From assembly GCA_965368185.1 (NCBI GenBank), contig CBDULZ010000029.1, forward strand, positions 1-51,048: a stretch of DNA of 51,048 nt, given 5' to 3'. The translations under genes were made by a program, and so were the position numbers. The notes below the pieces were generated by a model. That model saw nothing but the letters and a program-made list of their open reading frames with translations, was not told the origin of the DNA and did no database searches. Below, piece by piece: positions 41,718 to 49,935 of the stretch (positions are counted from its first letter, which is position 1; each line of letters starts with the position of its first letter). The DNA comes from Kriegella sp965368185. GTDB lineage: Bacteria > Bacteroidota > Bacteroidia > Flavobacteriales > Flavobacteriaceae.

Positions 41718-42761
41718 ATGAATATTTTAGTTACTGGTGGGGCTGGCTTTATAGGTTCTCATGTTGTACGCAAATTTGTGAAAGGGCATCCGGAGTATAA
41801 TATTTATAACCTTGATGCACTTACCTACGCAGGAAATCTGGAAAACTTAAAGGATGTCGAAAATGAGTCTAATTATCATTTTCTAAAGGGTGATATCGTG
41901 GACGCCGATTTCATTCTCAATATTTTCGAGACCCATAAATTTGACGGTGTAATTCATTTGGCGGCCGAATCACATGTTGACCGGTCAATAACGGATCCTT
42001 TGGCTTTTGTGAACACCAATGTTATCGGTACCGTGAATTTGCTCAATGCGGCACGAGATAGTTGGAAGGGTCAAAACACGAACAAGCGGTTTTATCATGT
42101 CAGCACTGATGAAGTATATGGTTCATTGGGGGTCGATGGTCTGTTTACCGAGAGCACACCCTACGATCCCAATTCGCCATACTCTGCATCTAAGGCCAGT
42201 TCTGATCATTTTGTGAGGGCCTATGGCGAAACATATGGTTTGCCTTACGTAATTACGAATTGTTCCAATAACTATGGACCTAATCATTTCCCCGAAAAAC
42301 TAATACCGCTCTTCATTAATAACATTATCGAGAATAAACCATTACCAGTGTATGGTGATGGCAAATATACCCGGGATTGGCTTTTTGTAGAAGACCATGC
42401 AAAGGCAATCGATTTAGTTTATCACCAGGGAAGGAATGGTGAAACTTATAATATCGGAGGTTTTAATGAATGGCAGAATATCGATTTGGTCAAGCTATTA
42501 TGCGCTTTAATGGATAAGAAGTTAGGGCGTGCTACCGGAACATCGGAAAAGTTGATTTCTTATGTTAAAGATCGTCCCGGTCATGACTTGCGCTATGCTA
42601 TTGATGCTCAAAAAATTAGTAGCGAATTGGGCTGGAAACCATCGGTAACTTTTGAAGAAGGCTTAGAACGCACTATTGATTGGTATTTGGCGAATGAAAA
42701 ATGGTTGAAGAACGTAACCTCGGGCGATTATAAGGCGTATTATGAGAAGATGTACAATTAG
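41718..42761 (+). CDS. rmlB: dTDP-glucose 4,6-dehydratase
   Basis: The 347-aa NAD-dependent SDR enzyme is the second step of dTDP-L-rhamnose synthesis. The Rossmann motif GGAGFIGSHVV starts at residue 7. DALTYAGNLENL, the HLAAESHVDRS segment and the catalytic YSASKASSDH (Tyr near residue 155) all match RmlB. NCSNNYGPNHFPEKLIPL and the substrate-site YTRDWLFVEDH follow. It is the first of the rmlBACD set; 99 bases separate it from rmlA. Confidence 0.97.
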   Translation: MNILVTGGAGFIGSHVVRKFVKGHPEYNIYNLDALTYAGNLENLKDVENESNYHFLKGDIVDADFILNIFETHKFDGVIHLAAESHVDRSITDPLAFVNTNVIGTVNLLNAARDSWKGQNTNKRFYHVSTDEVYGSLGVDGLFTESTPYDPNSPYSASKASSDHFVRAYGETYGLPYVITNCSNNYGPNHFPEKLIPLFINNIIENKPLPVYGDGKYTRDWLFVEDHAKAIDLVYHQGRNGETYNIGGFNEWQNIDLVKLLCALMDKKLGRATGTSEKLISYVKDRPGHDLRYAIDAQKISSELGWKPSVTFEEGLERTIDWYLANEKWLKNVTSGDYKAYYEKMYN

Positions 42762-42766
42762 ATAGA

Positions 42767-42792
42767 CGTCGTTGCGAGAGGCGAAGCGATCT
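42767..42792. repeat. Possible degenerate REP-like element between rmlB and rmlA
   Basis: The sequence around CGTCGTTGCGAGAGGCGAAG (42767-42786), continuing with CGATCT, resembles the dispersed GTCATTGCGAGG...CGAAGCAATCT elements found in many Bacteroidetes. It is a single, imperfect copy, so the assignment is tentative. Confidence 0.35.
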
Positions 42793-42860
42793 TTAGAGGA
42801 TGGCATCCGGCTTAAAAAAGAGTGTTTTTTTACAACGACAAATGATATAACAATAAAAAA

Positions 42861-43730
42861 ATGAAAGGAATAATATTAGCGGGCGGTTCTGGCACGCGAC
42901 TGCACCCTTTGACATTATCGGTTAGTAAGCAGTTGATGCCTATTTATGATAAACCGATGATTTATTATCCGTTATCGACTTTAATGTACGCAGGTATTCG
43001 TGAGATATTGATTATTTCGACCCCGAAAGATCTTCCTTTGTTTAAAGAATTGTTGGGTGATGGTAAAAAGTATGGATGTACTTTTTCCTATGAGGTTCAA
43101 GAGGCGCCAAATGGGCTTGCCGAAGCCTTTATTATTGGAGCTGATTTTATTGGCAGTGATAAAGTCGCTCTTATTCTTGGGGATAATATATTTTATGGCT
43201 CCGGTTTGGCAAAGCTTTTACAATCGAACAATGATCCCGATGGGGGTATTATATACGCCTATCGTGTTCATGACCCAGAACGTTATGGGGTGGTAGAATT
43301 CGATATCAACGGGAAAGCCATCAGTATAGAGGAAAAACCCGAAGAACCCAAATCGAACTATGCCGTGCCCGGCATCTACTTCTATGATAACGATGTTGTC
43401 GAGATTGCAAAAAACATAGCGCCGAGTCGCAGGGGAGAGCTTGAAATTACCGATGTGAATAAGGTGTATCTAAAAAAACAAAAACTGAGCGTTAGTATTT
43501 TGGATAGAGGTACGGCTTGGTTGGATACGGGAACATTTCAGTCGCTTATGCAAGCCTCACAGTTTGTTGAGGTAATCGAAGAGCGTCAGGGCTTAAAAAT
43601 AGGAGCAATAGAGGCGGCAGCGTACGAAATGGGTTTCATAGATCGCAAACAATTTAAAATACTAGCCGAACCTTTGATGAAGAGCGGCTATGGAAGGAAT
43701 TTACTGGGGATTTTAAATAAGCATGAATGA
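42861..43730 (+). CDS. rmlA: Glucose-1-phosphate thymidylyltransferase
   Basis: The 289-aa nucleotidyltransferase makes dTDP-glucose from dTTP and glucose-1-phosphate, the first rhamnose step. The signature GIILAGGSGTRLHPLT is at residues 3-18, with KQLMPIYDKPMIYYPLSTLM after it. GDNIFYG holds the metal-binding Asp near residue 110, and the sugar-binding EEKPEEPKSNYAVPGIY and RGTAWLDTG segments follow. The ATG of rmlC overlaps its stop by 4 bases (ATGA). Confidence 0.97.
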   Translation: MKGIILAGGSGTRLHPLTLSVSKQLMPIYDKPMIYYPLSTLMYAGIREILIISTPKDLPLFKELLGDGKKYGCTFSYEVQEAPNGLAEAFIIGADFIGSDKVALILGDNIFYGSGLAKLLQSNNDPDGGIIYAYRVHDPERYGVVEFDINGKAISIEEKPEEPKSNYAVPGIYFYDNDVVEIAKNIAPSRRGELEITDVNKVYLKKQKLSVSILDRGTAWLDTGTFQSLMQASQFVEVIEERQGLKIGAIEAAAYEMGFIDRKQFKILAEPLMKSGYGRNLLGILNKHE

Positions 43731-44272
43731 CCGTTATTGAAACTAGATTAAAAGGATGCTTTATTGTTGAGCCATCAGTTTTTCATGATGACCGGGGGTA
43801 CTTCACCGAAGCTTTTAATGAGAAGAGGTTTCAAGAAGATGTCGGCCATATGGCCCGCTTTGTTCAAGACAACCAATCTTTTTCAAAAAGAGGGGTCATA
43901 CGGGCATTGCACTATCAAACAGGAGAACACGCTCAATCTAAATTGGTCAGGGTGCTTAGTGGAGCCGTGCTTGATGTGGCAGTTGACCTGCGCAAAGATT
44001 CACCAACTTTTGGTGAACACATAGCGATTGAGCTTAGCTATGAGAACAAAAAACAACTTTTTATCCCTAGAGGGTTTGCCCACGGTTTTGCGGTTTTAAG
44101 CGATACAGCTGAATTTTTTTACAAATGTGACAATTATTATAACGCAGCTTCTGAAGGGGGGATTATATATAACGATAAATCATTGGGTATCGATTGGAAG
44201 ATTCCGGAAAATGAGATGGTAGTTTCAAATAAGGACATAGAACTGCCAACCCTAAAAAATGCCCGGTTATGA
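43727..44272 (+). CDS. rmlC: dTDP-4-dehydrorhamnose 3,5-epimerase
   Basis: This 181-aa cupin enzyme is the third step of rhamnose synthesis. FHDDRGYFTEAFNEKRF is at residues 19-35. The catalytic His lies in GVIRALHYQ near residue 63, and the FIPRGFAHGFAVL motif near 120. It overlaps rmlA at its start and rmlD at its end by 4 bases each, a compact translationally coupled run. Confidence 0.96.
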   Translation: MTVIETRLKGCFIVEPSVFHDDRGYFTEAFNEKRFQEDVGHMARFVQDNQSFSKRGVIRALHYQTGEHAQSKLVRVLSGAVLDVAVDLRKDSPTFGEHIAIELSYENKKQLFIPRGFAHGFAVLSDTAEFFYKCDNYYNAASEGGIIYNDKSLGIDWKIPENEMVVSNKDIELPTLKNARL

Positions 44273-45123
44273 TAAAAGTCTTGGTTACAGGTGGAAAAGG
44301 TCAATTGGCCGCCTGCATAAAGGATATCGCGCAAGACTTGAGAGGGTATTTGTTCAAGTATGTCGATATTGATGAATTAGACATTTCTAACAGAGATGAA
44401 ATATCCCAATTTTTCGAAACCTTCTCCCCCCACTGGTGTATCAACTGCGCGGCCTATACGGCAGTCGACAAAGCCGAATCGGAATTGGAACTTGCCAAAA
44501 AAATCAATTCTTTTGGAGCCAAGTATCTTGCAGAAGCCTGTAAGCGGCACAATACCCGATTGATTCAAATTTCCACCGACTTTGTTTTCGAAGGAAAACA
44601 ATCTGTGCCCTATAGTGAGGTTGATGCTGCTTACCCAATCAATGTCTACGGATGTACAAAATTGGAAGGGGAAAATATGGTCATTAAAACCACAGGCGAA
44701 CACTTCATTATCCGTACGTCTTGGCTATATTCAGAATATGGCAATAATTTTCTAAAGACCATGCTGAGGTTGGCTGGTGAAAAGAATGAAATATCCGTTG
44801 TGGGGGACCAGATCGGGACCCCCACCTATGCGGGCGATTTGGCTAAGGTTGTTATAACCATGATTTTGGCAGACAGTAATAAATATGGAGTCTATCATTA
44901 CAGCAATGAAGGTGTTGCCAGTTGGTACGACTTTGCGAAGGCCATTTTTGATTTAAAAAAAATAGACTGCGCTGTAGTTCCAATACCTACCGAAGCTTAT
45001 CCAACACCTGCCAAACGACCGGCTTTTAGTGTGATGAACAAGACAAAAGTAAAAACAGAAATGGGAATTAATATCCCCTATTGGAGGGATAGTCTCAAAA
45101 TTTGCTTACAAAAAAACAATTAA
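44269..45123 (+). CDS. rmlD: dTDP-4-dehydrorhamnose reductase
   Basis: This 284-aa SDR enzyme completes dTDP-L-rhamnose. It has the nucleotide motif VTGGKGQLAACI at residue 6, CINCAAYTAVDKAE near 65, QISTDFVFEGK near 102 and the catalytic Tyr/Lys in NVYGCTKLEGE near 128. GTPTYAGDLA gives the usual substrate-site tail. It lies 5 bases upstream of the asnB start, so the amidotransferase is in the same transcript. Confidence 0.96.
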   Translation: MIKVLVTGGKGQLAACIKDIAQDLRGYLFKYVDIDELDISNRDEISQFFETFSPHWCINCAAYTAVDKAESELELAKKINSFGAKYLAEACKRHNTRLIQISTDFVFEGKQSVPYSEVDAAYPINVYGCTKLEGENMVIKTTGEHFIIRTSWLYSEYGNNFLKTMLRLAGEKNEISVVGDQIGTPTYAGDLAKVVITMILADSNKYGVYHYSNEGVASWYDFAKAIFDLKKIDCAVVPIPTEAYPTPAKRPAFSVMNKTKVKTEMGINIPYWRDSLKICLQKNN

Positions 45124-45128
45124 ATTTT

Positions 45129-46946
45129 ATGTGCGGAATAGCAGGCATTTATGCTAAGAACACAGTTTCGAATCTACGCGAGCGTATTGCGAAAATGAAC
45201 GAATCAATAGTGCATCGCGGACCTGATTCGGGGGCGTATTATATACCAAATGATCATGTGGCCCTTGGGCACAGACGTTTGAGTATAATCGATTTAAGAG
45301 AGGTCGCAAATCAGCCAATGACTTCTTCTAATGGAGATTGGCATATTGTTTTTAATGGTGAAATTTACAATTTTCAGGAAATTAAGGAAGATTTGTCATA
45401 TTCGTTTGTTACCGATTCTGACACCGAAGTAATTATTGCCGCCGTGCAGGAAAAAGGGATGGATTGGTTTTTGGAAAGGGCGAACGGCATGTTCGCGATG
45501 GCACTTTTTAATTCAAGTACCGACAACCTCTATCTGGTTCGCGATCGACTCGGCATCAAACCCTTGTACTACTACAATGATGGTGAACATCTGATTTTTG
45601 CCTCAGAAATCAAGGCAATATTGAGCAGTGGTATAGTTGAGGCAAAATTCAACGAAAAGTCTGTTGATGAATATTTGGCCAATCGGTATATTAGGGCGCC
45701 GTACACCTTTTTTGAAAACATAGGACAGTTGCTGCCAGGCTCATATCATCGATATAGCAGTAATCTTTCGTTAGTGGAAAAGTCTTATTGGGAGCTTCCC
45801 AAATCCTTTAATATGACAAAAGACTATAATGAAGAGGAGCTGAAAGAGGGATTGGAAAGAGAGTTGAAAAAAGCTATTGAGTATCGGTTGATCGCCGATG
45901 TACCTTTGGGTACATATTTGAGTGGTGGGGTCGATTCGAGCTTGATTACCGCGATTACTGTTCAGGCCAAAAAGGACCAGGTAAATACCTATACGATAGG
46001 TTTTGAAGAACTTAACGAGTTTGAATATGCTCAAAAGGTTGCAGAGATATACGATACCGCCCACCACGAAATTCTTATGCAAAAGGAGGATTATTTGGCG
46101 AATTGGGAAAGGCTTATTCAGTATAAAGACGCCCCTTTAGGCGTGCCTAATGAAATACCTTTGGCCATTATGTCTTCAAAATTGAAGGAGAAAATTACGG
46201 TAGTACTTTCCGGTGAAGGGGCAGATGAGCTTATGGGAGGTTATGGGCGAATATTTAGGGCACCCTTTGATTATGAAAACCAACAATCCTCAGAAAGCTT
46301 TTATGATTTTTTCATTAAAAAATATGACTATGTTTCCCGTGATATGAGGGACCAACTTATCAATACGCCTATTGATTATCGAAGGGAATTCGATAGCAAG
46401 ATACGTGAGGGTTTTAAGGACGGCCATAACGAGGAGAACGTTTTTCGGTTTTTTCACGAGTATCACGTAAAAGGTTTGCTACAAAGGGTTGATATGACTA
46501 CAATGCAGACCTCGGTTGAGGCCAGGGTTCCCTTTTTAGACCACAAACTTATAGAATTCGCCTATGAGAGCATTCCTTATGAACTTAAGCTAAAATGGAT
46601 CGATGAAAAGGCTAAGGAAAGTGCCAAACATCAAACGGCCGATGAATATAGTGAAGTGCTTGATATACCTAAATATTTGCTACGGGAAGTTTCCTATAAG
46701 TATCTTCCGGAAGAAATTATCACGCGTAAAAAAGTCGGATTTCCAGTACCGTTGACTGAGTGGTTTGAAAATCTTGAGGATTTGGCAAATGATTTATTGG
46801 TAAATTGTTCCTGGTTGAAAGCGGGCGTTGTTGCCGATTTGATTTCAAAAAGTAAGACAGAGGTACGGGCAGGACAGATATTATGGATGTTTATCAACAT
46901 TGAACTGTTTAAAAAGCAGTATTTTCATAAGAATTGGAAATGGTAA
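45129..46946 (+). CDS. asnB: Glutamine-dependent asparagine synthase-like amidotransferase
   Basis: I start at the ATG at 45129 (605 aa) rather than 27 bases upstream because the nucleophile Cys must follow Met: MCGIAGIYAK. The N-terminal glutaminase domain has IVHRGPDSG and FNGEIYNFQE. The C-terminal synthase domain has the PP-loop LSGGVDSSLIT near residue 265 and LSGEGADELMGGY near 365. In surface polysaccharide loci such enzymes often amidate uronic acids or other sugar carboxyls rather than make free Asn. Here it lies between rmlD and a cytidylyltransferase gene, so that role is likely but unproven. Confidence 0.9.
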   Translation: MCGIAGIYAKNTVSNLRERIAKMNESIVHRGPDSGAYYIPNDHVALGHRRLSIIDLREVANQPMTSSNGDWHIVFNGEIYNFQEIKEDLSYSFVTDSDTEVIIAAVQEKGMDWFLERANGMFAMALFNSSTDNLYLVRDRLGIKPLYYYNDGEHLIFASEIKAILSSGIVEAKFNEKSVDEYLANRYIRAPYTFFENIGQLLPGSYHRYSSNLSLVEKSYWELPKSFNMTKDYNEEELKEGLERELKKAIEYRLIADVPLGTYLSGGVDSSLITAITVQAKKDQVNTYTIGFEELNEFEYAQKVAEIYDTAHHEILMQKEDYLANWERLIQYKDAPLGVPNEIPLAIMSSKLKEKITVVLSGEGADELMGGYGRIFRAPFDYENQQSSESFYDFFIKKYDYVSRDMRDQLINTPIDYRREFDSKIREGFKDGHNEENVFRFFHEYHVKGLLQRVDMTTMQTSVEARVPFLDHKLIEFAYESIPYELKLKWIDEKAKESAKHQTADEYSEVLDIPKYLLREVSYKYLPEEIITRKKVGFPVPLTEWFENLEDLANDLLVNCSWLKAGVVADLISKSKTEVRAGQILWMFINIELFKKQYFHKNWKW

Positions 46947-46964
46947 CCAAAACGAACCACGATT

Positions 46965-47402
46965 ATGTATAAAAGAGGTGACGAAAAAACAGTAATAGGA
47001 TATACCTCGGGTGTTTACGACTTGTTCCACATCGGACATTTGAACCTATTAAAGAATGCCAAAGGCTTGTGCGACAAACTGATTGTGGGTGTTACAAGCG
47101 ATGAACTTGTAGCCTACAAAAATAAGAAGGCAGTTATTCCACATCAAGAAAGAATGGAAATTGTTCGAAATATTCGACATGTAGATGCCGTTGTACCACA
47201 AAACGACATGGACAAGTTTAAAATGTGGGAACGTATAAAGTTCGACATTATGTTTGTGGGGGATGATTGGTTCGAATCGGAAAAGTGGCAGGCCCTTGAC
47301 AAAAAGTTTAAAGAAGTAGGGGTGAAAATTATTTATTTCCCCTATACCAAAGGCACTTCTTCAACTTTGATTAACCAGACGTTAAGTAACTTGAGGAAAT
47401 AA
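46965..47402 (+). CDS. TagD-like glycerol-3-phosphate cytidylyltransferase
   Basis: The 145-aa protein is a nucleotidyltransferase of the HxGH family: GYTSGVYDLFHIGHLNLL at residues 12-29, with the HIGH motif. MFVGDDWFESEKW near residue 100 and the closing YFPYTKGTSSTLI loop match TagD-type enzymes that make CDP-glycerol from CTP and sn-glycerol-3-phosphate. Substrate specificity (glycerol versus ribitol, choline or ethanolamine) cannot be fixed by reading alone. A CDP-glycerol glycerophosphotransferase-family gene at 49936 supports CDP-glycerol. Confidence 0.82.
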   Translation: MYKRGDEKTVIGYTSGVYDLFHIGHLNLLKNAKGLCDKLIVGVTSDELVAYKNKKAVIPHQERMEIVRNIRHVDAVVPQNDMDKFKMWERIKFDIMFVGDDWFESEKWQALDKKFKEVGVKIIYFPYTKGTSSTLINQTLSNLRK

Positions 47403-47448
47403 TTGGAATCCGGATAGTGCTTAGAATTGTTAAAATCTTATATGTCAG

Positions 47449-48579
47449 ATGAGAGTAAAAAATCTTATTGTTTTTGGAACGCGTCCCGAGGCTATAAAAA
47501 TGGCTCCCTTGGTAAAAGAATTCCAAAAGCATACTGAAACTTTTGAAACAAAAGTCTGTATTACTGCCCAACATCGCGAAATGTTGGATCAGGTGCTTGA
47601 TTTTTTTGGGATTGTCCCCGATTTCGACATGAACCTCATGAAACCTGATCAGAACCTATTTTCTTTGACGGCCGATATCATTACAGGGCTAAAAGTAGTA
47701 CTTGATGATTTTAAACCTGATTTTGTATATGTTCATGGCGATACGACCACTACAATGGCCTCGAGCATTGCTGGGTTTTATTCTGGCGCCCAGATTTGTC
47801 ATGTTGAAGCAGGTTTAAGAACATTCAATAAAAGATCTCCCTTTCCCGAAGAAATTAACCGCTCTGTTACAGGCCGGATTGCCGATTATCATTTTGCCCC
47901 CACCACTACAGCCCGCCAAAACTTGTTGGAGGAAAATATCGCTGAAGGGCAAATCAAAATTACGGGCAATACAGTCATAGATGCGCTACAATTGAGCATT
48001 GAGAAGGTGGGTCGGCCGGAATATTCAGATACTGAAATAGAAAAATTAAAAGAACTTTGGGATCCATCAAAAAAAATGATTTTGGTAACAGGCCATCGTC
48101 GTGAAAACCATGGAAAAGGATTTATTGATATTTGTAACGCATTGGCAGATATCGCCCAGAGTCATGGTGAAGTTCAAATTATTTACCCTGTTCATTTAAA
48201 TCCAAATGTACAACGACCGGTATATGAGATATTAAACGACATAAAGAACATATCGCTGATTTCACCGCTGTCATACCCTGGTTTTGTTTGGTTGATGCAC
48301 CGTTCTTACCTTATTATCACCGATAGTGGCGGGGTTCAGGAAGAGGCCCCAAGTTTGGGTAAGCCCGTGCTTGTAATGCGTGATACGACCGAGCGTCCCG
48401 AAGCTGTGGATGCTGGCACGGTTATACTTACCGGAACTGATAGGAACAAGATTTTTAAGGAAGCGGAACGCTTACTTACCGATGAAAGCGCTTACCGCGA
48501 TATGGGTATGCGTCATAACCCTTATGGTGACGGAAAAGCCTGCGAACGTATTGTGGCCTTTATGACAAACCGGAAATAA
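47449..48579 (+). CDS. wecB: UDP-N-acetylglucosamine 2-epimerase (non-hydrolysing)
   Basis: This 376-aa cytoplasmic enzyme converts UDP-GlcNAc to UDP-ManNAc. Diagnostic sequences: FGTRPEAIKMAPLV at residues 9-22, YVHGDTTTTMASS near 95, HVEAGLRTFNKRSPFPEE near 115, TGHRRENHGKGF near 208 and TDSGGVQEEAPSLGKPVLVMRDTTERPEA near 285. ManNAc is a constituent of many surface polymers and of teichoic-acid linkage units. It shares strand and tight spacing with the flippase gene downstream. Confidence 0.95.
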   Translation: MRVKNLIVFGTRPEAIKMAPLVKEFQKHTETFETKVCITAQHREMLDQVLDFFGIVPDFDMNLMKPDQNLFSLTADIITGLKVVLDDFKPDFVYVHGDTTTTMASSIAGFYSGAQICHVEAGLRTFNKRSPFPEEINRSVTGRIADYHFAPTTTARQNLLEENIAEGQIKITGNTVIDALQLSIEKVGRPEYSDTEIEKLKELWDPSKKMILVTGHRRENHGKGFIDICNALADIAQSHGEVQIIYPVHLNPNVQRPVYEILNDIKNISLISPLSYPGFVWLMHRSYLIITDSGGVQEEAPSLGKPVLVMRDTTERPEAVDAGTVILTGTDRNKIFKEAERLLTDESAYRDMGMRHNPYGDGKACERIVAFMTNRK

Positions 48580-48594
48580 AATTGAAAGGCCCTA

Positions 48595-49863
48595 TTGTTC
48601 CATATAAAAAACACATACCGAAAGTTTAGCAAGAATCAATTGTTCAAGAATTTTGTCTCCCTGTTTTCCTTGCAGGGGGTCAATCTCATTTTACCTTTTT
48701 TGACCTTGCCTTACCTCGGAAGGGTGCTGGGGGCAGAGAATTACGGGGTTGTATTAATGGTCTATGCCGTAATGCAGTATTTGTTCGTATTATGTGATTA
48801 CGGGTTCAACCTTTCTGCAACAAAGGATATTTCGATATATCGCGATGAAAAAGAAAAGATAAATGAAATATTTAGCAACATATACTACATAAAATTAGTG
48901 TTGGTTCTGTTGGCTCTTATCATACTTTCAATTTCCATTTTTACCGTAGAAGAACTGAAAAATCATAGTATCGCTTATTTCCTTGGTTTTGGCATAGTGA
49001 TTGGGCAAGTATTGAATCCTATCTGGTTATTTCAGGGTATGGAGAATATGAAGTACATGACCCAGGTTAATGTTATTGCCAAGGGCCTGTTCACCGCTTT
49101 GATATTTGTTTTTATTAGGAATGAAGGTGATTACTTTAAAGTTCCCTTATTGTATTCGATAGGTTTTATCACGGGAGGGGTATTTTCGCTTTATTTTGCC
49201 TTTAAATATTTCGATATTAATTGGACAAGACCAAAGGGTAAAGAAATCAAACGGTTGATTAACAATAGCACACAGTATTTTTTATCGAGATCGGCAGCCG
49301 CTATGTACACTTCTAGCAATACCTTTGTGGCAGGGCTGGCATTAGGTAACTACTTTGCAGGGATTTTTGGTGCCGCAGAGAAACTATTTTTGGCGATGAC
49401 CGTGGTGTATGCGCCTTTGGGGGATGCATTATATCCATACATGGCAAAAAACAGAAACTTGAAACTGTTTAAAAAGATTCTCTTTTTAGTGGTTGCTGCC
49501 AATACCGTGATTGCGCTTTTTGTGTATTGTTTTAGCGATGGCATTGTCGTATTAATATTTGGACCCGACTTTAGCGAAAGTGCCGATCTACTTAGACTCT
49601 TCTGTTTGCTCGCCTTAATTTTTGTGCCGGCTGTTATGATCGGCTATCCCTTTTTAGGCGCATTGGGCAAAGAAAAATATGCAAATTACAGTGTGGTATT
49701 CGCATCTGTACTTCATGTAATTCTTTTGGTAGTCTTGTACAATCAACTGACGGTTTATCGAATCGTTTACTTGTTGTTGTTTACCCAGACAATTGTATTG
49801 GTAATACGTCTGGTCGGGGCCAAAAAATTGCGAGACCAATTGAAATCCCCAAAAAACAAATAG
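48595..49863 (+). CDS. Oligosaccharide-unit flippase, Wzx type
   Basis: The 422-aa protein has about 12 membrane helices across its length and no catalytic motif. The N-terminal pattern FSLQGVNLILPFLTLPYLGRVLG is characteristic of the polysaccharide-flippase (PST/Wzx) family. The start is a TTG, chosen because an in-frame stop lies 12 bases upstream (48583-48585) and no nearby ATG exists. It should carry undecaprenyl-linked repeat units across the inner membrane. Finding it here favours a Wzx/Wzy-type export over an ABC transporter route. wzy is not seen within the window. Confidence 0.9.
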   Translation: MFHIKNTYRKFSKNQLFKNFVSLFSLQGVNLILPFLTLPYLGRVLGAENYGVVLMVYAVMQYLFVLCDYGFNLSATKDISIYRDEKEKINEIFSNIYYIKLVLVLLALIILSISIFTVEELKNHSIAYFLGFGIVIGQVLNPIWLFQGMENMKYMTQVNVIAKGLFTALIFVFIRNEGDYFKVPLLYSIGFITGGVFSLYFAFKYFDINWTRPKGKEIKRLINNSTQYFLSRSAAAMYTSSNTFVAGLALGNYFAGIFGAAEKLFLAMTVVYAPLGDALYPYMAKNRNLKLFKKILFLVVAANTVIALFVYCFSDGIVVLIFGPDFSESADLLRLFCLLALIFVPAVMIGYPFLGALGKEKYANYSVVFASVLHVILLVVLYNQLTVYRIVYLLLFTQTIVLVIRLVGAKKLRDQLKSPKNK

Positions 49864-49935
49864 ACCGATGTACAGTAGCACGGATAGAATAAAGAATCAA
49901 TTTGGGTCTCATTTGACATTAAAAGGAAAACATAC

